A stretch of 48,713 nt of DNA from Alphaproteobacteria bacterium (GCA_029268305.1 JAJUGE010000013.1:1-48713), one strand, 5' to 3'. Positions 18,271-27,574 are shown, counted from the first letter of the stretch. The notes: a model not told the origin generated them from the letters alone. Translations and numbers: made by a program.

Positions 18271-18789
18271 ATGAGCGAGGCCGGACGACAGGCGCCGATG
18301 AGGGAGTCGGGGAGTCTCCAGATGAACGACCTTCGGGCCAGCCTCGAATACTACACGCAGAAGAACTGCGCCGAGCAGTGGCGGGTCTTCGTGTCGGAGA
18401 TGATGAGCGAGTTCTATGTCCAGGTCGACAGAGAGCTCGCCGAGAGCTTTCTGACCAGGGTGGGAACTCGCGTCGCGCAGGCGTTGCCGCTTCGGCCCTG
18501 CGAATCGTTGGAAGACGTGGCTGCGGACCTGAACAGCATTCTCACCGTGATCGAGTGGGGCTGGGTCCGTATCGAAGAGACCGGGCAGCACATCCGGATC
18601 GTGCACGGCGCCTACCCGGTCGTGCCGATGTACGACAATGCGCCGGAGCATTGGCTCGTGCCCGTGCTGGAGGGCGCCTACACGGAGTGGCTCAACTCTA
18701 TGGGCGGAGACCCGACGCTTCGCGCCGTGCAGGTCGGTCGACCTCGGAATACGGGAGAGCCACTCGAGTTCTTCTACGGGAAGCACTGA
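18271..18789 (+). CDS. bcsD: Cellulose synthase subunit BcsD
   Basis: 172-residue BcsD/AcsD protein. In Komagataeibacter BcsD forms periplasmic ring-shaped octamers that guide four glucan chains and raise crystallinity; it also occurs in some other proteobacteria. Visible features are the N-terminal helix LRASLEYYTQKNCAEQWRVF, the central FLTRVGTRVAQALPL, GWVRIEETGQHIRIVHG near residue 100 and a C terminus EFFYGKH. There is no signal peptide, which is normal for the family. The ATG at 18271 follows GAGGGGGCG directly and lies 7 bp after the bcsC stop; a TTG 99 bp upstream is rejected because it lies within bcsC. This is the last gene of the cluster. Confidence 0.88.
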   Translation: MSEAGRQAPMRESGSLQMNDLRASLEYYTQKNCAEQWRVFVSEMMSEFYVQVDRELAESFLTRVGTRVAQALPLRPCESLEDVAADLNSILTVIEWGWVRIEETGQHIRIVHGAYPVVPMYDNAPEHWLVPVLEGAYTEWLNSMGGDPTLRAVQVGRPRNTGEPLEFFYGKH

Positions 18790-18807
18790 CCCGAAGCGGC
18801 TTTCGGG
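18790..18807 (+). terminator. Possible terminator hairpin after bcsD
   Basis: CCCGAA (18790-18795) and TTCGGG (18802-18807) form a 6-bp stem with a 6-nt loop immediately after the bcsD stop. No U-tract follows, only CTCTCGTT. It lies between convergent bcsD and the dehydrogenase gene, where a bidirectional terminator is expected. Confidence 0.35.
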
Positions 18808-18832
18808 CTCTCGTTGCCGAGGGCGGCCGCAC

Positions 18833-19945
18833 TCACTCGAACGTGACGATGCTGCGGATCGATTTGCCTTCGTGCATGAGATCGAAGGCATCGTTTATGC
18901 GGTCGAGCGGCATCCGGTGCGTGATGAGGTCGTCGATCCGAATCTTACCGTCCATGTACCAGTCCACGATCTTCGGCACGTCGCGGCGCCCCTTGGCGCC
19001 GCCGAAGGCCGAACCGCGCCAGACGCGCCCGGTGACGAGCTGGAAGGGGCGGGTGGAGATTTCTTCGCCGGCACCGGCGACGCCGATGATGGTGCTCTCG
19101 CCCCATCCTTTGTGGCAGCACTCGAGCGCGGCACGCATCGTCTCGGTTTTGCCGATGCACTCGAACGAATAGTCCGCGCCGCCTTTCGTCAGATCGACCA
19201 GGTACGGGACGAGATCCCCGAGCACTTCCTTGGGGTTCACGAAGTGCGTCATCCCATACTGCTCGGCGAGCGCTCGTTTCGCGGGGTTCGTGTCGACGCC
19301 CACGATCATGGCAGCCCCAACCATGCGCGCCGCCTGAATGACGTTCAGACCGACGCCACCGAGCCCGAACACGACCACGTTCGAGCCGGGCTCCACCTTG
19401 GCAGTGTTGATCACGGCGCCGATCCCGGTGGTGACGCCGCATCCGATGAGACAGACTTTGTCGAACGGAGCGTCCTCGCGGATCTTCGCCACGGCGATCT
19501 CGGGAAGAACGGTGAAGTTGGCGAAGGTCGATGTCCCCATGTAGTGGAAAACCGGTTCGCCGCCGATCCGGAACCGGCTCGTGCCGTCCGGCATCACGCC
19601 GCGACCCTGCGTTTCCCGGATCGCCTGGCAGAGGTTGGTTTTGCCGCTCAGGCAGTACTCGCACTGACGGCATTCCGGCGTGTAGAGCGGGATCACGTGA
19701 TCTCCCGGCTGCACGCTGGTGACGCCGCTGCCGACCTCGACGACGACACCGGCACCCTCGTGGCCGAGAATGCACGGGAAGATGCCTTCAGGATCGGCTC
19801 CCGACAGCGTATAGGCGTCGGTATGGCAGACGCCGGTCGCCTTGATCTCGACCAGAACCTCACCGGCACGCGGGGCATCGAGCGTCACCGTCTCGATGCT
19901 GAGGGGGGCGCCGCCCCTGTGGGCCACGGCGGCTCTGACTTCCAT
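18833..19945 (-). CDS. frmA: S-(hydroxymethyl)glutathione dehydrogenase / class III alcohol dehydrogenase
   Basis: Zinc-dependent, NAD-linked medium-chain dehydrogenase of 370 residues, the class III length. It oxidises the glutathione adduct of formaldehyde and can reduce S-nitrosoglutathione. Catalytic zinc ligands are Cys40 (GVCHTD), His62 (GHEGAG) and the Cys of LIGCGVTTG. Structural zinc cysteines are at 92, 95, 98 and 106 (CRQCEYC...C). The nucleotide-binding motif is FGLGGVGLN. The ATG at 19945 (MEVRAAVAH) matches family N termini; an in-frame start 36 bp upstream is less likely. No frmB or frmR neighbour is present, so the gene stands alone, convergent with the cellulose operon. Confidence 0.93.
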   Translation of the reverse strand: MEVRAAVAHRGGAPLSIETVTLDAPRAGEVLVEIKATGVCHTDAYTLSGADPEGIFPCILGHEGAGVVVEVGSGVTSVQPGDHVIPLYTPECRQCEYCLSGKTNLCQAIRETQGRGVMPDGTSRFRIGGEPVFHYMGTSTFANFTVLPEIAVAKIREDAPFDKVCLIGCGVTTGIGAVINTAKVEPGSNVVVFGLGGVGLNVIQAARMVGAAMIVGVDTNPAKRALAEQYGMTHFVNPKEVLGDLVPYLVDLTKGGADYSFECIGKTETMRAALECCHKGWGESTIIGVAGAGEEISTRPFQLVTGRVWRGSAFGGAKGRRDVPKIVDWYMDGKIRIDDLITHRMPLDRINDAFDLMHEGKSIRSIVTFE

Positions 19946-20067
19946 GTGCGGTCTCCCATTCGGCTCGCGAGCGTGCGCCAAAGCTACGGGGGGCGGCGAA
20001 GCCGGTCAACGTCAGTGGGGCGCCGGAACGCTGCGCGACGCTGGGGACCGAATGCTCTCGCGGTCGA

Positions 20068-20096
20068 TTGACAACGGAATGGGCCCCCGTTTTGAT
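20068..20096 (+). promoter_or_regulatory. Sigma-70-like promoter for the TAXI transporter locus
   Basis: A perfect -35 hexamer TTGACA (20068-20073), a 17-nt spacer and TTTGAT (20091-20096, four of six consensus positions) lie about 65 bp ahead of the first binding-protein gene. GAGAGG near 20149-20155 serves as ribosome site. Confidence 0.5.
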
Positions 20097-20162
20097 ATCG
20101 TCAGTTTTTCATACCCTGAAAAGAACCCGGTTCAGCCGGGGGTGAACGAGAGGAAACGACAA

Positions 20163-21317
20163 ATGAACGGAAGGTGGGTGGGCGCGTCTGGTGTGGCGTT
20201 GTGCATGCTCGCGGCAACGACCGCGGCCAGAGCTGAACTGCCGAACACGATCGTCTGGACGGCATACCAGATCAACACCGCCGGCTACGGTCAGGCGGTC
20301 GCCGTGGGCAGCGCCCTGAAGAACCATGTCGGAAAGACGCTGCGCGTGCTGCCGGGCAAGAACGACCTGTCCCGGCTGGCGCCGGTCCGGGAAGGCAAGG
20401 CGGATTTCTCCGCGAACGGGATCGGCACGTACATGTCGCAGGAGGGGGCGTTCGAGTTCGCGATTCCCGCCTGGGGACCGCAGAAGACGAGGTTGCTCGC
20501 CATCAACATCGGCAAGAACTGCATGTCGGTGATGGTCGCTGGCGATCTCGGTGTCGAGACGCCATACGATCTCAAGGGGAAGCGCACCGCCATCATCAAG
20601 GCGGCTCCCGGCCTCAACTACAATCTTTATGCCTATCTCCGCTTTGGTGACCTGGAGTGGGAGGACACCCAGCGGATCGAATTTCCGAGCTCGGCCGCTT
20701 CGACCGACTCCATCGTGCAGGGGCAGGCGGACATCGCCTTCACGAGCACCGTCTCCGGCAGCCCATTGAAGCTCGAGGCGTCGAACCGCGGCATAACCTG
20801 GCCGCGGCTGCCGCACGACGACGAAGCTGGCTGGCAGCGGATGCTCGCGGCGGCTCCGTACTACGTGAAGCACACCTGCACCGAAGGTGTCGCGATCGGC
20901 GAGGACAAGCCGCTCGAAGGCGCGACATACCCATATCCGGTCCTGATGGCATATGACGACAAAGATGCCGATCAGGTCTATGCGATGACCAAGACCATGC
21001 AGGACCTGTATGAGCACTACAAGGATTCCGCCCCGGGTGCCGGAGGTTGGGCGCTCGAGAACCAGCAGTTCGAATGGGTCGTGCCGTTCCACGAGGGCGC
21101 GATCCGTTATTATCAGGAGGTCGGCGTCTGGAAGCCGGAGTACCAGGCGCACAACGACCGGCTCATCGAGCGGCAGGATCTCCTCGCCGCAGCCTGGGAA
21201 GAGTATTCCGCATCGGCCGAAGGCAAGAGCGAGGCGGACTTCCAGGCCGGCTGGCAATCTGCACGCGTAGAAGCCCTCAAGGCCGGCGGTATGGCGGTCG
21301 TCTGGCCGGAGTGGTAG
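20163..21317 (+). CDS. TAXI-family TRAP transporter solute-binding protein (paralogue 1)
   Basis: Periplasmic substrate-capture protein of a TAXI-type TRAP transporter, 384 residues. A cleavable signal peptide (about 1-24, ending AARA) precedes ELPNTIVWTAYQINTAGYGQAVAVG, the TAXI N-terminal motif. It shares with the two downstream paralogues the blocks KTLRVLPGKND, SQEGAF, DLKGKR, RLPHDDE and YAMTK. It differs from them by cysteines in GKNCMSVMV and KHTCTEGV and is clearly the most divergent of the three. It lies 199 bp upstream of the fused permease; a small hairpin at 21429-21442 in that gap could adjust their relative expression. Ligand unknown; TAXI systems studied so far include glutamate-type carboxylates. 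Confidence 0.9.
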   Translation: MNGRWVGASGVALCMLAATTAARAELPNTIVWTAYQINTAGYGQAVAVGSALKNHVGKTLRVLPGKNDLSRLAPVREGKADFSANGIGTYMSQEGAFEFAIPAWGPQKTRLLAINIGKNCMSVMVAGDLGVETPYDLKGKRTAIIKAAPGLNYNLYAYLRFGDLEWEDTQRIEFPSSAASTDSIVQGQADIAFTSTVSGSPLKLEASNRGITWPRLPHDDEAGWQRMLAAAPYYVKHTCTEGVAIGEDKPLEGATYPYPVLMAYDDKDADQVYAMTKTMQDLYEHYKDSAPGAGGWALENQQFEWVVPFHEGAIRYYQEVGVWKPEYQAHNDRLIERQDLLAAAWEEYSASAEGKSEADFQAGWQSARVEALKAGGMAVVWPEW

Positions 21318-21516
21318 GACACACGCTATTGCTGCGGCCTGCGCCGCGACGATCGTTACCGGCAGCGGCGTGACGCCGACATTCTGAACTCGGCGTCGCT
21401 CCGCTGTTTCGGCATTCAGGAGCAGGATCCCGCTCGCGCGGGTAAGAAGCGACCCGGCTCGCCAGAACAAAGAAACAAGGTATAGGGAGCCCGTCAGGGC
21501 TGAACGGAGGACGGAG

Positions 21517-23544
21517 ATGACGACGGACCAGTCGACGCCGGGCGGTCTCGCCCAGAATGTCGAGGCCGAGCTTGAGAAGGCGGAAAGTCAGGAACTGGCA
21601 CGATACCGCACTCTCAGCGGCTTCTGGATGGCGGTATTCACGCTTTTCGTGGCTGCCTCCATCGTGCTGGCGACGAACCAGATGTTCAATCTCGGGTTCT
21701 TCGTCGGCTTCGTGCTGATCGATAACCGCTATCTCTATCTTCTCGTCGCCCTGCTCCTGCCGCTCGTCTTCCTGATCTTCCCGCCGACGAAGAACGCTAC
21801 GCGGGACCACGTGCCCTGGTACGACGCCATACTCGCGACGCTGACCTTTTTCGTCGCGATGTATTTCGTCTGGGAGGCGAACCGGATCCTCGATGAGGCG
21901 TGGGAGTACGTCGCGCCGCCGACGGCCGTCTATTTCAGCCTCGTGATGTGGGCGCTGCTGATCGAAGTCGGCCGGCGCACCGGCGGGATTTCGATCTTCA
22001 TCATCACGATCGTCTTTTCGCTGTTCCCCACCTACGCGGACAAGGTGCCGGAGGTGGTGTCCGGCGTGAGCCAGACGCTGGGCGACACGGCTGCGTTCCA
22101 CATGATGAGCGTCGAGAGCCTGCTCGGCATCCCGATGTCGGCCTTCGGCAATCTCGTCTTCGGCTTTCTGATCTTCGGCGTCGCGCTGCAGTACACGGGC
22201 GCCGGCGCCTTCTTCATCAATTTTGCCTTCGCGCTGCTCGGGAAGGTCCGCGGCGGTCCCGCGAAGGTCGCGATCTTCGCGAGCGGGCTGATGGGCTCGA
22301 TGAGCGGCAGCGTCGTCACCAACGTGCTCACCACCGGTGTCATGTCGATCCCGGCCATGAAACGGGTCGGCTTCCGCCCGAGCTACGCCGGCGGCGTCGA
22401 GGCCTGCGCCTCGACCGGCGGCACCCTGATGCCGCCGATCATGGGCGCGACGGCCTTCGTCATGGCATCGTTCCTTGGCGTGGCCTATGTCGAAGTGGCG
22501 CTCGCCGCGGCGATCCCCTCGCTCCTGTACTACTGGGGCCTCTTCATGCAGATCGACTCGTATTCGGGTCAGCACGACATGAAGGGCCTCCCCGCGCATG
22601 AGCTGCCGAAGGTGTGGGACACCCTCAAGGAGGGCTGGTACTACATCTTCGTCTTCGCATTGCTGGTCTACATGCTGCTGGTGATGCACCGCGAGCAGAC
22701 GGCGCCGTTCCTGGCGACCGTGCTTCTGCTGGTGATCAACCAGTTTTCGTCCAAGCACCGCCTGAATTGGGAGAAGCTGAAGAAGTTCTTCCTCGGCCTC
22801 GGCCTGCTGCTATCGGAGCTGGCGGGCCTGCTGGCGGCGATCGGCCTGATCATCGGCTCGCTGTCGCTGACCGGGATGGCCGGCACGCTCACCAACGACC
22901 TGGTGTTCATCGCCGGCGGCAACACGCTCCTGCTGCTCTGCATGGGCGCGCTGACCAGCTTCATCCTCGGCATCGGCATGACCGTGACGGCCTGCTACAT
23001 CTTCCTGGCGGTCGTGCTCGCGCCGGCGCTGATCCGGGTCGGCCTCGATCCGATGGCGGTGCACATGTTCATCCTCTACTGGGGTATGATCTCGTTCATC
23101 ACGCCGCCGGTGGCGATCGGCGCGTACACGGCGGCGTCGCTCGCCGGTGCCTCGCCGATGAAGACGGGCCTCGAGTCGATGTCGATCGGCGTCGTCATCT
23201 ACTTCATTCCGTTCTTCTTCGTCTTCAATCCGGCCCTGATCATGCAGGGCGACGTCGGCAGCGTACTGCAGGCGACCATCACCGCCATGATCGGCATCGT
23301 CTTCCTCGCGGGTGCGGTGCAGGGCTATCTGCTCGGCATCGGCAAGCTCGGCCAGAACCCGGTCTCGGTGCTGGGACGGATCCTGATCTTCCTCGGCGGT
23401 CTCGCGGTCATGGCACCGGGTGGCACCCTCGGCTACGGCTACTGGGAGCTGCTGGCGATCGCCGCGATCCTGATGGTGCCCGGCGCGCTGCTCTGCGTGA
23501 TCGGGCGGAAGATGTTCGCCGGCGTCCGGCTGCGGAGCGCCTGA
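21517..23544 (+). CDS. TRAP transporter fused permease, TAXI type
   Basis: Sodium-coupled secondary transporter subunit of 675 residues combining the small (DctQ-like) and large (DctM-like) membrane components in one polypeptide, as usual for TAXI systems. After a charged cytoplasmic N terminus there are four helices (about 35-210) and then the large domain with GLMGSMSGSVVTNVLTTG, GGTLMPPIMGATAF, LGIGMTVTACYI and ISFITPPVAIGAY, the repeated substrate- and ion-binding loops of the family. The ATG at 21517 follows GGAGGACGGAG. It is the only TAXI permease in the window, although three binding proteins are encoded around it. Confidence 0.93.
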   Translation: MTTDQSTPGGLAQNVEAELEKAESQELARYRTLSGFWMAVFTLFVAASIVLATNQMFNLGFFVGFVLIDNRYLYLLVALLLPLVFLIFPPTKNATRDHVPWYDAILATLTFFVAMYFVWEANRILDEAWEYVAPPTAVYFSLVMWALLIEVGRRTGGISIFIITIVFSLFPTYADKVPEVVSGVSQTLGDTAAFHMMSVESLLGIPMSAFGNLVFGFLIFGVALQYTGAGAFFINFAFALLGKVRGGPAKVAIFASGLMGSMSGSVVTNVLTTGVMSIPAMKRVGFRPSYAGGVEACASTGGTLMPPIMGATAFVMASFLGVAYVEVALAAAIPSLLYYWGLFMQIDSYSGQHDMKGLPAHELPKVWDTLKEGWYYIFVFALLVYMLLVMHREQTAPFLATVLLLVINQFSSKHRLNWEKLKKFFLGLGLLLSELAGLLAAIGLIIGSLSLTGMAGTLTNDLVFIAGGNTLLLLCMGALTSFILGIGMTVTACYIFLAVVLAPALIRVGLDPMAVHMFILYWGMISFITPPVAIGAYTAASLAGASPMKTGLESMSIGVVIYFIPFFFVFNPALIMQGDVGSVLQATITAMIGIVFLAGAVQGYLLGIGKLGQNPVSVLGRILIFLGGLAVMAPGGTLGYGYWELLAIAAILMVPGALLCVIGRKMFAGVRLRSA

Positions 23545-23567
23545 CCGGAGCGAGCGGGGAGGGAGAC

Positions 23568-24581
23568 ATGGAGTACCGCAATCTCGGAAGAAGCGGCCTC
23601 AAGGTCTCCCGCCTCTGCCTCGGCGCGATGATGTTCGGCGGGCCGACGGACGAGGCGACCAGCGCCCGGATCGTCGCCCGCTCGCGCGAGGCCGGCATCA
23701 ACTTCCTCGACACCGCCGACGCCTACAACAAGGGCGCCTCGGAAGAGGTGGTCGGCCGAGCCATCCGCGCCGACCGCGACTGGTGGGTGGTGGCGACCAA
23801 GCTCGCCAACCGGATGGGGGAGGGGCCGAACGGCGGCGGCCTCTCGCGCCGCTGGGTGATGGACGCCTGCGACGCGAGCCTGCGCCGGCTCGGCACCGAC
23901 CGGATCGACGTCTACTATCTCCACAAGGAGGATCACGCGACGCCGATGGAGGAGACGGTCCGGGCGATCGCCGATCTCGTCCGCGCCGGCAAGGTCCGCT
24001 ATTTCGGCCTGTCCAACTACCGCTCCTGGCGGGTGGCGGAGATCTGCCGCATCGCCGACGATCTCGGCATCGACCGACCGGTGGCGAGCAGCCCTTACTA
24101 CAACGCCGTCAACCGGATGCCGGAGGTCGAGCACATCCCCGCCTGCGCCTACTACGGCGTCGGCGTCGTGCCGTACAGCCCGGTCGCCCGGGGCGTCCTT
24201 TCAGGCAAGTACCCCTCGACGGAGGCGCCGGAAGCGGGTTCGCGTGCGGCCCGCGGCGACCGGCGCATGCTCCAGACCGAGTGGCGGCCGGAGTCGATCG
24301 AGATCGCGAAGCGCGTCAAGGCTCACGCCGAGGCGCGCGGCATCACCGCCGCGCAGTTCGCTGTCGCCTGGGTGCTGAACAACCGGCTGGTGACCGCCAC
24401 CATCGCCGGTCCGCGCACCGAGGCGCACATGGAGGACTACCTGAAGGCCCTCGACTACCGTTTCACCGCCGAGGACGAGGCGCTGATCGACGGCCTCGTC
24501 GCCCCGGGCCATCCCTCGACGCCGGGCTACAACGACCCCGCCTACCCGATCGAGGGACGCGTCGTGCCGCCGGAGGGCTGA
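23568..24581 (+). CDS. Aldo/keto reductase
   Basis: Soluble NADPH-dependent aldo/keto reductase of 337 residues with a TIM-barrel fold. The catalytic tetrad is visible: Asp48 and Tyr53 (FLDTADAYNKG), Lys78 (VVATKL) and His119 (YYLHKED). NADP-binding sequence features include GLSNYRSW and, near the C terminus, TIAGPRTEAHMEDY. The ATG at 23568 follows GGGGAGGGAGAC. It lies 23 bp after the permease and about 100 bp before the second binding protein, so it is probably co-transcribed and may act on the imported compound. Substrate unknown. Confidence 0.92.
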   Translation: MEYRNLGRSGLKVSRLCLGAMMFGGPTDEATSARIVARSREAGINFLDTADAYNKGASEEVVGRAIRADRDWWVVATKLANRMGEGPNGGGLSRRWVMDACDASLRRLGTDRIDVYYLHKEDHATPMEETVRAIADLVRAGKVRYFGLSNYRSWRVAEICRIADDLGIDRPVASSPYYNAVNRMPEVEHIPACAYYGVGVVPYSPVARGVLSGKYPSTEAPEAGSRAARGDRRMLQTEWRPESIEIAKRVKAHAEARGITAAQFAVAWVLNNRLVTATIAGPRTEAHMEDYLKALDYRFTAEDEALIDGLVAPGHPSTPGYNDPAYPIEGRVVPPEG

Positions 24582-24682
24582 GTACCCCCGATCCCGCGCG
24601 GAGCGGGCGCGCGCGCTTGCGCGGCGTCGAGGCGCCGGCTACGTTCCCGACACCCAGCGACAAATAAACAACGGAGGACCTT

Positions 24683-25831
24683 ATGAGCTTAGGCTCACTC
24701 ATGCGGGCTGCGCTCCTGGTGGGGGCCATGGTGCCGGCCGCACACGCCGCCGAGCTGCCGAACACGATTGCGGTGACCGCCTACGACGTCGGCTCGAACG
24801 GCTATAACCAGGCGATCGCGATCGGCGCCGCGTTCAAGAACGAGTTGGGCAAGACGCTGCGCGTCCTGCCGGGCAAGAACGACGTCTCGCGCCAGATTCC
24901 GCTGCGCGAAGGCAAGGTCGACTTCTCCTATTCCGGCATCGGCGCCTACTTCAGCCAGGAGGCCGTGTTCGTCTTCGGCCGTCCCGACTGGGGCCCGCAG
25001 CCGATCCGCGTCATGATGCTGAACATGGCGGACACGGGCACCGTGATGGTGTCGGCCGCCGACGCGAACATCCGCCATCCCAAGGATCTGAAAGGCAAGC
25101 GCGTCGCCTATGTGCCGGGGGCGCCCGCGCTCAACATGAGCATCCTCGCGCATCTGCGCTTCGCCGACCTCACGTTCGACGATGTCGAGGTGGTCGAGTT
25201 CGGCGGCTATGCCGCCTCCCAGGACGGCCTCGTCAACGATCAGGTCGATGCGATCTACCTGAACACCGCGGCCGCCGGGACCTACAGGCTCGATTCCTCG
25301 CCGCGCGGCGCGGATTACGTCCGCCTGCCGCACGACGACGAGGAGGGCTGGAAGCGCCTGCTCGAGATCCTGCCCTACTATGCCAAGCGCAACTTCACCA
25401 AGGGCGTGCAGCTCAGCGAAGAGTCCCCGCTCGAGTCCGGCGGCGGCCCGTACCCGCTCCTGATCGCATACGAGAATCAGGACGCCGACCTGGTCTATGC
25501 CATGACGAAGGCGATGTACGATCTGTTCCCGCACTACAAGGACGGCTCGCCGGGGACCGAGGGCTGGGCGCTCGATCGCCAGATCTTCGAGTGGGTGGCG
25601 CCCTACCATGACGGTGCGATCCGCTACTACAAGGAAGCGGGCGTCTGGACGCCGGAGGCGCAGAAGAACAACGAGGACATGATCGCCCGCCAGGCGTTCC
25701 TCGCCGAGATCTGGAAGGAGCATCAGGAGAAGGGCATCTCCAACCCGGAGGAGTCCGAGAAGTCGTGGATGACGTTCCGCGCCGAGAAGCTGGCGGAGGC
25801 CGGCATGCCGATCCCGTTCGAGAAGTGGTGA
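24683..25831 (+). CDS. TAXI-family TRAP solute-binding protein (paralogue 2)
   Basis: Periplasmic binding protein of 382 residues with signal peptide (about 1-22, ending AHAA) and mature N terminus ELPNTIAVTAYDVGSNGYNQA. It is very similar throughout to paralogue 3 (shared KNDVSRQ, GIGAYFSQE, PDWGPQPIR, QVDAIYLNT, SPRGADYVRLPHDDEEGWKRL, NNEDMIARQ). It is less similar to paralogue 1. The ribosome site GGAGG precedes the ATG at 24683. No permease follows; it presumably delivers to the permease encoded upstream. A strong hairpin follows the gene. Confidence 0.92.
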   Translation: MSLGSLMRAALLVGAMVPAAHAAELPNTIAVTAYDVGSNGYNQAIAIGAAFKNELGKTLRVLPGKNDVSRQIPLREGKVDFSYSGIGAYFSQEAVFVFGRPDWGPQPIRVMMLNMADTGTVMVSAADANIRHPKDLKGKRVAYVPGAPALNMSILAHLRFADLTFDDVEVVEFGGYAASQDGLVNDQVDAIYLNTAAAGTYRLDSSPRGADYVRLPHDDEEGWKRLLEILPYYAKRNFTKGVQLSEESPLESGGGPYPLLIAYENQDADLVYAMTKAMYDLFPHYKDGSPGTEGWALDRQIFEWVAPYHDGAIRYYKEAGVWTPEAQKNNEDMIARQAFLAEIWKEHQEKGISNPEESEKSWMTFRAEKLAEAGMPIPFEKW

Positions 25832-25858
25832 GCCGCTCCTCCACGGCGTGACGCACGG

Positions 25859-25884
25859 ACGGCCGGCCCCTCGGGGCCGGCCGT
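25859..25884 (+). terminator. Strong GC hairpin between the two TAXI paralogues
   Basis: A 12-bp perfect stem (ACGGCCGGCCCC with its complement) closes on a TC dinucleotide, so the top pair opens to a 4-nt loop. It is followed by TGTCGTTTCC, a weak U-tract. It lies 28 bp after the paralogue 2 stop and may terminate or stabilise the upstream message. Confidence 0.65.
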
Positions 25885-25990
25885 TGTCGTTTCCGGGCCT
25901 GCGCGACGTAGCCTCCGTGCCAGCTTGTGGCCGGTGGGCGCGCCCGCTACGCTTCTTCCCGCAATAAACATAAACTTCGGAGGGAACCCC

Positions 25991-27142
25991 ATGAACCTGG
26001 CCTCGGCCTTGCGTGCGGCCCTTGTGGCCGGCGCGTTGCTCCCGTTCGGCGCGCAGGCGGCGGAGCTGCCGAACCCGCTCACGATCACCGCCTACGACGT
26101 CGGCTCCAATGGCTACAGCCAGGCGGTCGCGATCGGCGCCGCCTTCAAGAACGAGATGGGCGTCACGCTCCGCGTGCTGCCCGGAAAGAACGACGTCTCG
26201 CGCCAGGCGCCGCTGCGCGACGGCAAGGTGCACTTCTCGCTCTCCGGCATCGGCGCCTATTTCAGCCAGGAGGGCGCGTTCGTTTTCGGCCGGCCGGAGT
26301 GGGGGCCGCAGCCGATCCGCATTCTGATGCTGAACCACGGCGACACGGGCACCGTGCTGGTGACGGCGGCCGACGCCGAGATCCACTCCGCCGCCGACCT
26401 CAAGGGCAAGCGGGTGCCGATCGTCGCCGGCGCGCCGGCGCCCAACATGGGCGTGTTCGCGCACCTCCGCTTCGCCGACCTCACCCTGGACGACGTGCAG
26501 CAGGTCGAGTTCGGCGGCTATGCCGCGACCCAGGAGGGCCTGCTCAACAACCAGATCGACGCCGCCTACCTCAACACCTCGACCGCGGGTGGCTACAAGC
26601 TCGAGACCTCGCCGCGCGGGCTGCGCTACGTCCGCCTGCCGCACGACGACGAGGAGGGCTGGAAGCGCCTGCGCGAGGTGCTGCCCTATTACGCGAAGCA
26701 GAACTTCACCGCCGGCGCCGGCCTCAGCAAGGAGAAGCCGCTCGAGTCCGGCGGCGGGCCGTATCCGCTGCTGGTCGCCTATGACAGCCAGGATGCGGAC
26801 GTCGCCTATGCGATGACGAAGGCGATGTACGACCTGTTCCCGGTCTACAAGGACGCCTCGCCGGGCGCCGAGGGCTGGGCGCTCGATCGCCGGGTGCTGG
26901 AATGGGCGGCGCCCTACCACGAGGGGGCGATCCGCTATTACAAGGAAGCCGGCGTCTGGACGCCGGAGGCGCAGAAGAATAACGACGAGATGGTCGCCCG
27001 CCAGGCGGCACTCGCCGAGATCTGGAAGGAGCACCAGGCGAAAGGCATCGCCAACGCCGACGAGGCCGAGAAGTCGTGGATGACGTTCCGCGCCGAGAAG
27101 CTGAAGGAGGCCGGCCTCGCCGCCCCGTTCGCGAGCTGGTGA
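25991..27142 (+). CDS. TAXI-family TRAP solute-binding protein (paralogue 3)
   Basis: Periplasmic binding protein of 383 residues, signal peptide about 1-23 (ending AQAA), mature ELPNPLTITAYDVGSNGYSQA. A tandem duplicate of the preceding binding-protein gene, with the same length and nearly the same blocks. Differences cluster in places such as TVLVTAADAEIHSAADLKGKR and RRVLEWAAPYHEG, so the ligand may have shifted slightly. The ATG at 25991 follows CGGAGGGAAC. It is separated from paralogue 2 by a hairpin and about 160 bp, so it could have its own promoter, although none is clear. It ends just before the first palindromic-repeat block. Confidence 0.92.
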   Translation: MNLASALRAALVAGALLPFGAQAAELPNPLTITAYDVGSNGYSQAVAIGAAFKNEMGVTLRVLPGKNDVSRQAPLRDGKVHFSLSGIGAYFSQEGAFVFGRPEWGPQPIRILMLNHGDTGTVLVTAADAEIHSAADLKGKRVPIVAGAPAPNMGVFAHLRFADLTLDDVQQVEFGGYAATQEGLLNNQIDAAYLNTSTAGGYKLETSPRGLRYVRLPHDDEEGWKRLREVLPYYAKQNFTAGAGLSKEKPLESGGGPYPLLVAYDSQDADVAYAMTKAMYDLFPVYKDASPGAEGWALDRRVLEWAAPYHEGAIRYYKEAGVWTPEAQKNNDEMVARQAALAEIWKEHQAKGIANADEAEKSWMTFRAEKLKEAGLAAPFASW

Positions 27143-27154
27143 TTTTTTCGCATA

Positions 27155-27256
27155 GGGATTCCTCGGGAAAAATGGGGGTAAATGGGGGTGGCGGTGCCGC
27201 CCCCTTCCTCTGTGGGGGCGGCCGGCCATGGATTTTGCGGATGGGGATTCCTCGGG
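27155..27256. repeat. Direct repeat GGGATTCCTCGGG (two copies) in G-run-rich spacer
   Basis: The 13-mer GGGATTCCTCGGG occurs at 27155-27167 and 27244-27256, each shortly followed by ATGGGG. Between them lie several G5 runs. This belongs to the gene-free stretch 27143-27574. No coding sequence is supported there. Confidence 0.7.
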
Positions 27257-27306
27257 TTTCATGGGGATTTGTGGGGGTGCGGCCCCACCGCCTCTCCACG
27301 GTGTCG

Positions 27307-27325
27307 CCCCGCACTCGATGCGGGG
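27307..27325. repeat. Short palindrome CCCCGCA ... TGCGGGG
   Basis: Seven-bp inverted repeat (27307-27313 with 27319-27325) around CTCGA, of the kind found in alphaproteobacterial intergenic palindromic elements. It is part of the same gene-free block. Confidence 0.6.
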
Positions 27326-27388
27326 CCAGGCCGGAGAGCCCTGCCGCGGGCCTGGTTCCGGCCACGGGGAGGGGCGACCTTCCCCTCG

Positions 27389-27475
27389 TGTCATGCCCGG
27401 GCTTGACCCGGGCATCCACGCAGCCGCGCTGAGAGGCCGTGGCTCTGGATCGCCGGGTCGAGCCCGGCGATGACA
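27389..27475. repeat. REP/BIME-like composite palindromic element
   Basis: An 87-bp element bounded by TGTCAT (27389-27394) and ATGACA (27470-27475). It contains two perfect 9-bp hairpins: ATGCCCGGG/CCCGGGCAT (27393-27401, 27407-27415) and ATCGCCGGG/CCCGGCGAT (27449-27457, 27463-27471), each with a 5-nt loop. This two-hairpin design with TGTCAT termini is common between genes of alphaproteobacteria. Confidence 0.8.
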
Positions 27476-27574
27476 ATGGATGGATCGACGACCGCACGGC
27501 AGCTCTCCTCGCATCGGACGAACAGCCCATAATAGGAAAAAATGCATAATAACGCAAGCAGTAGGAGCCGGCGG

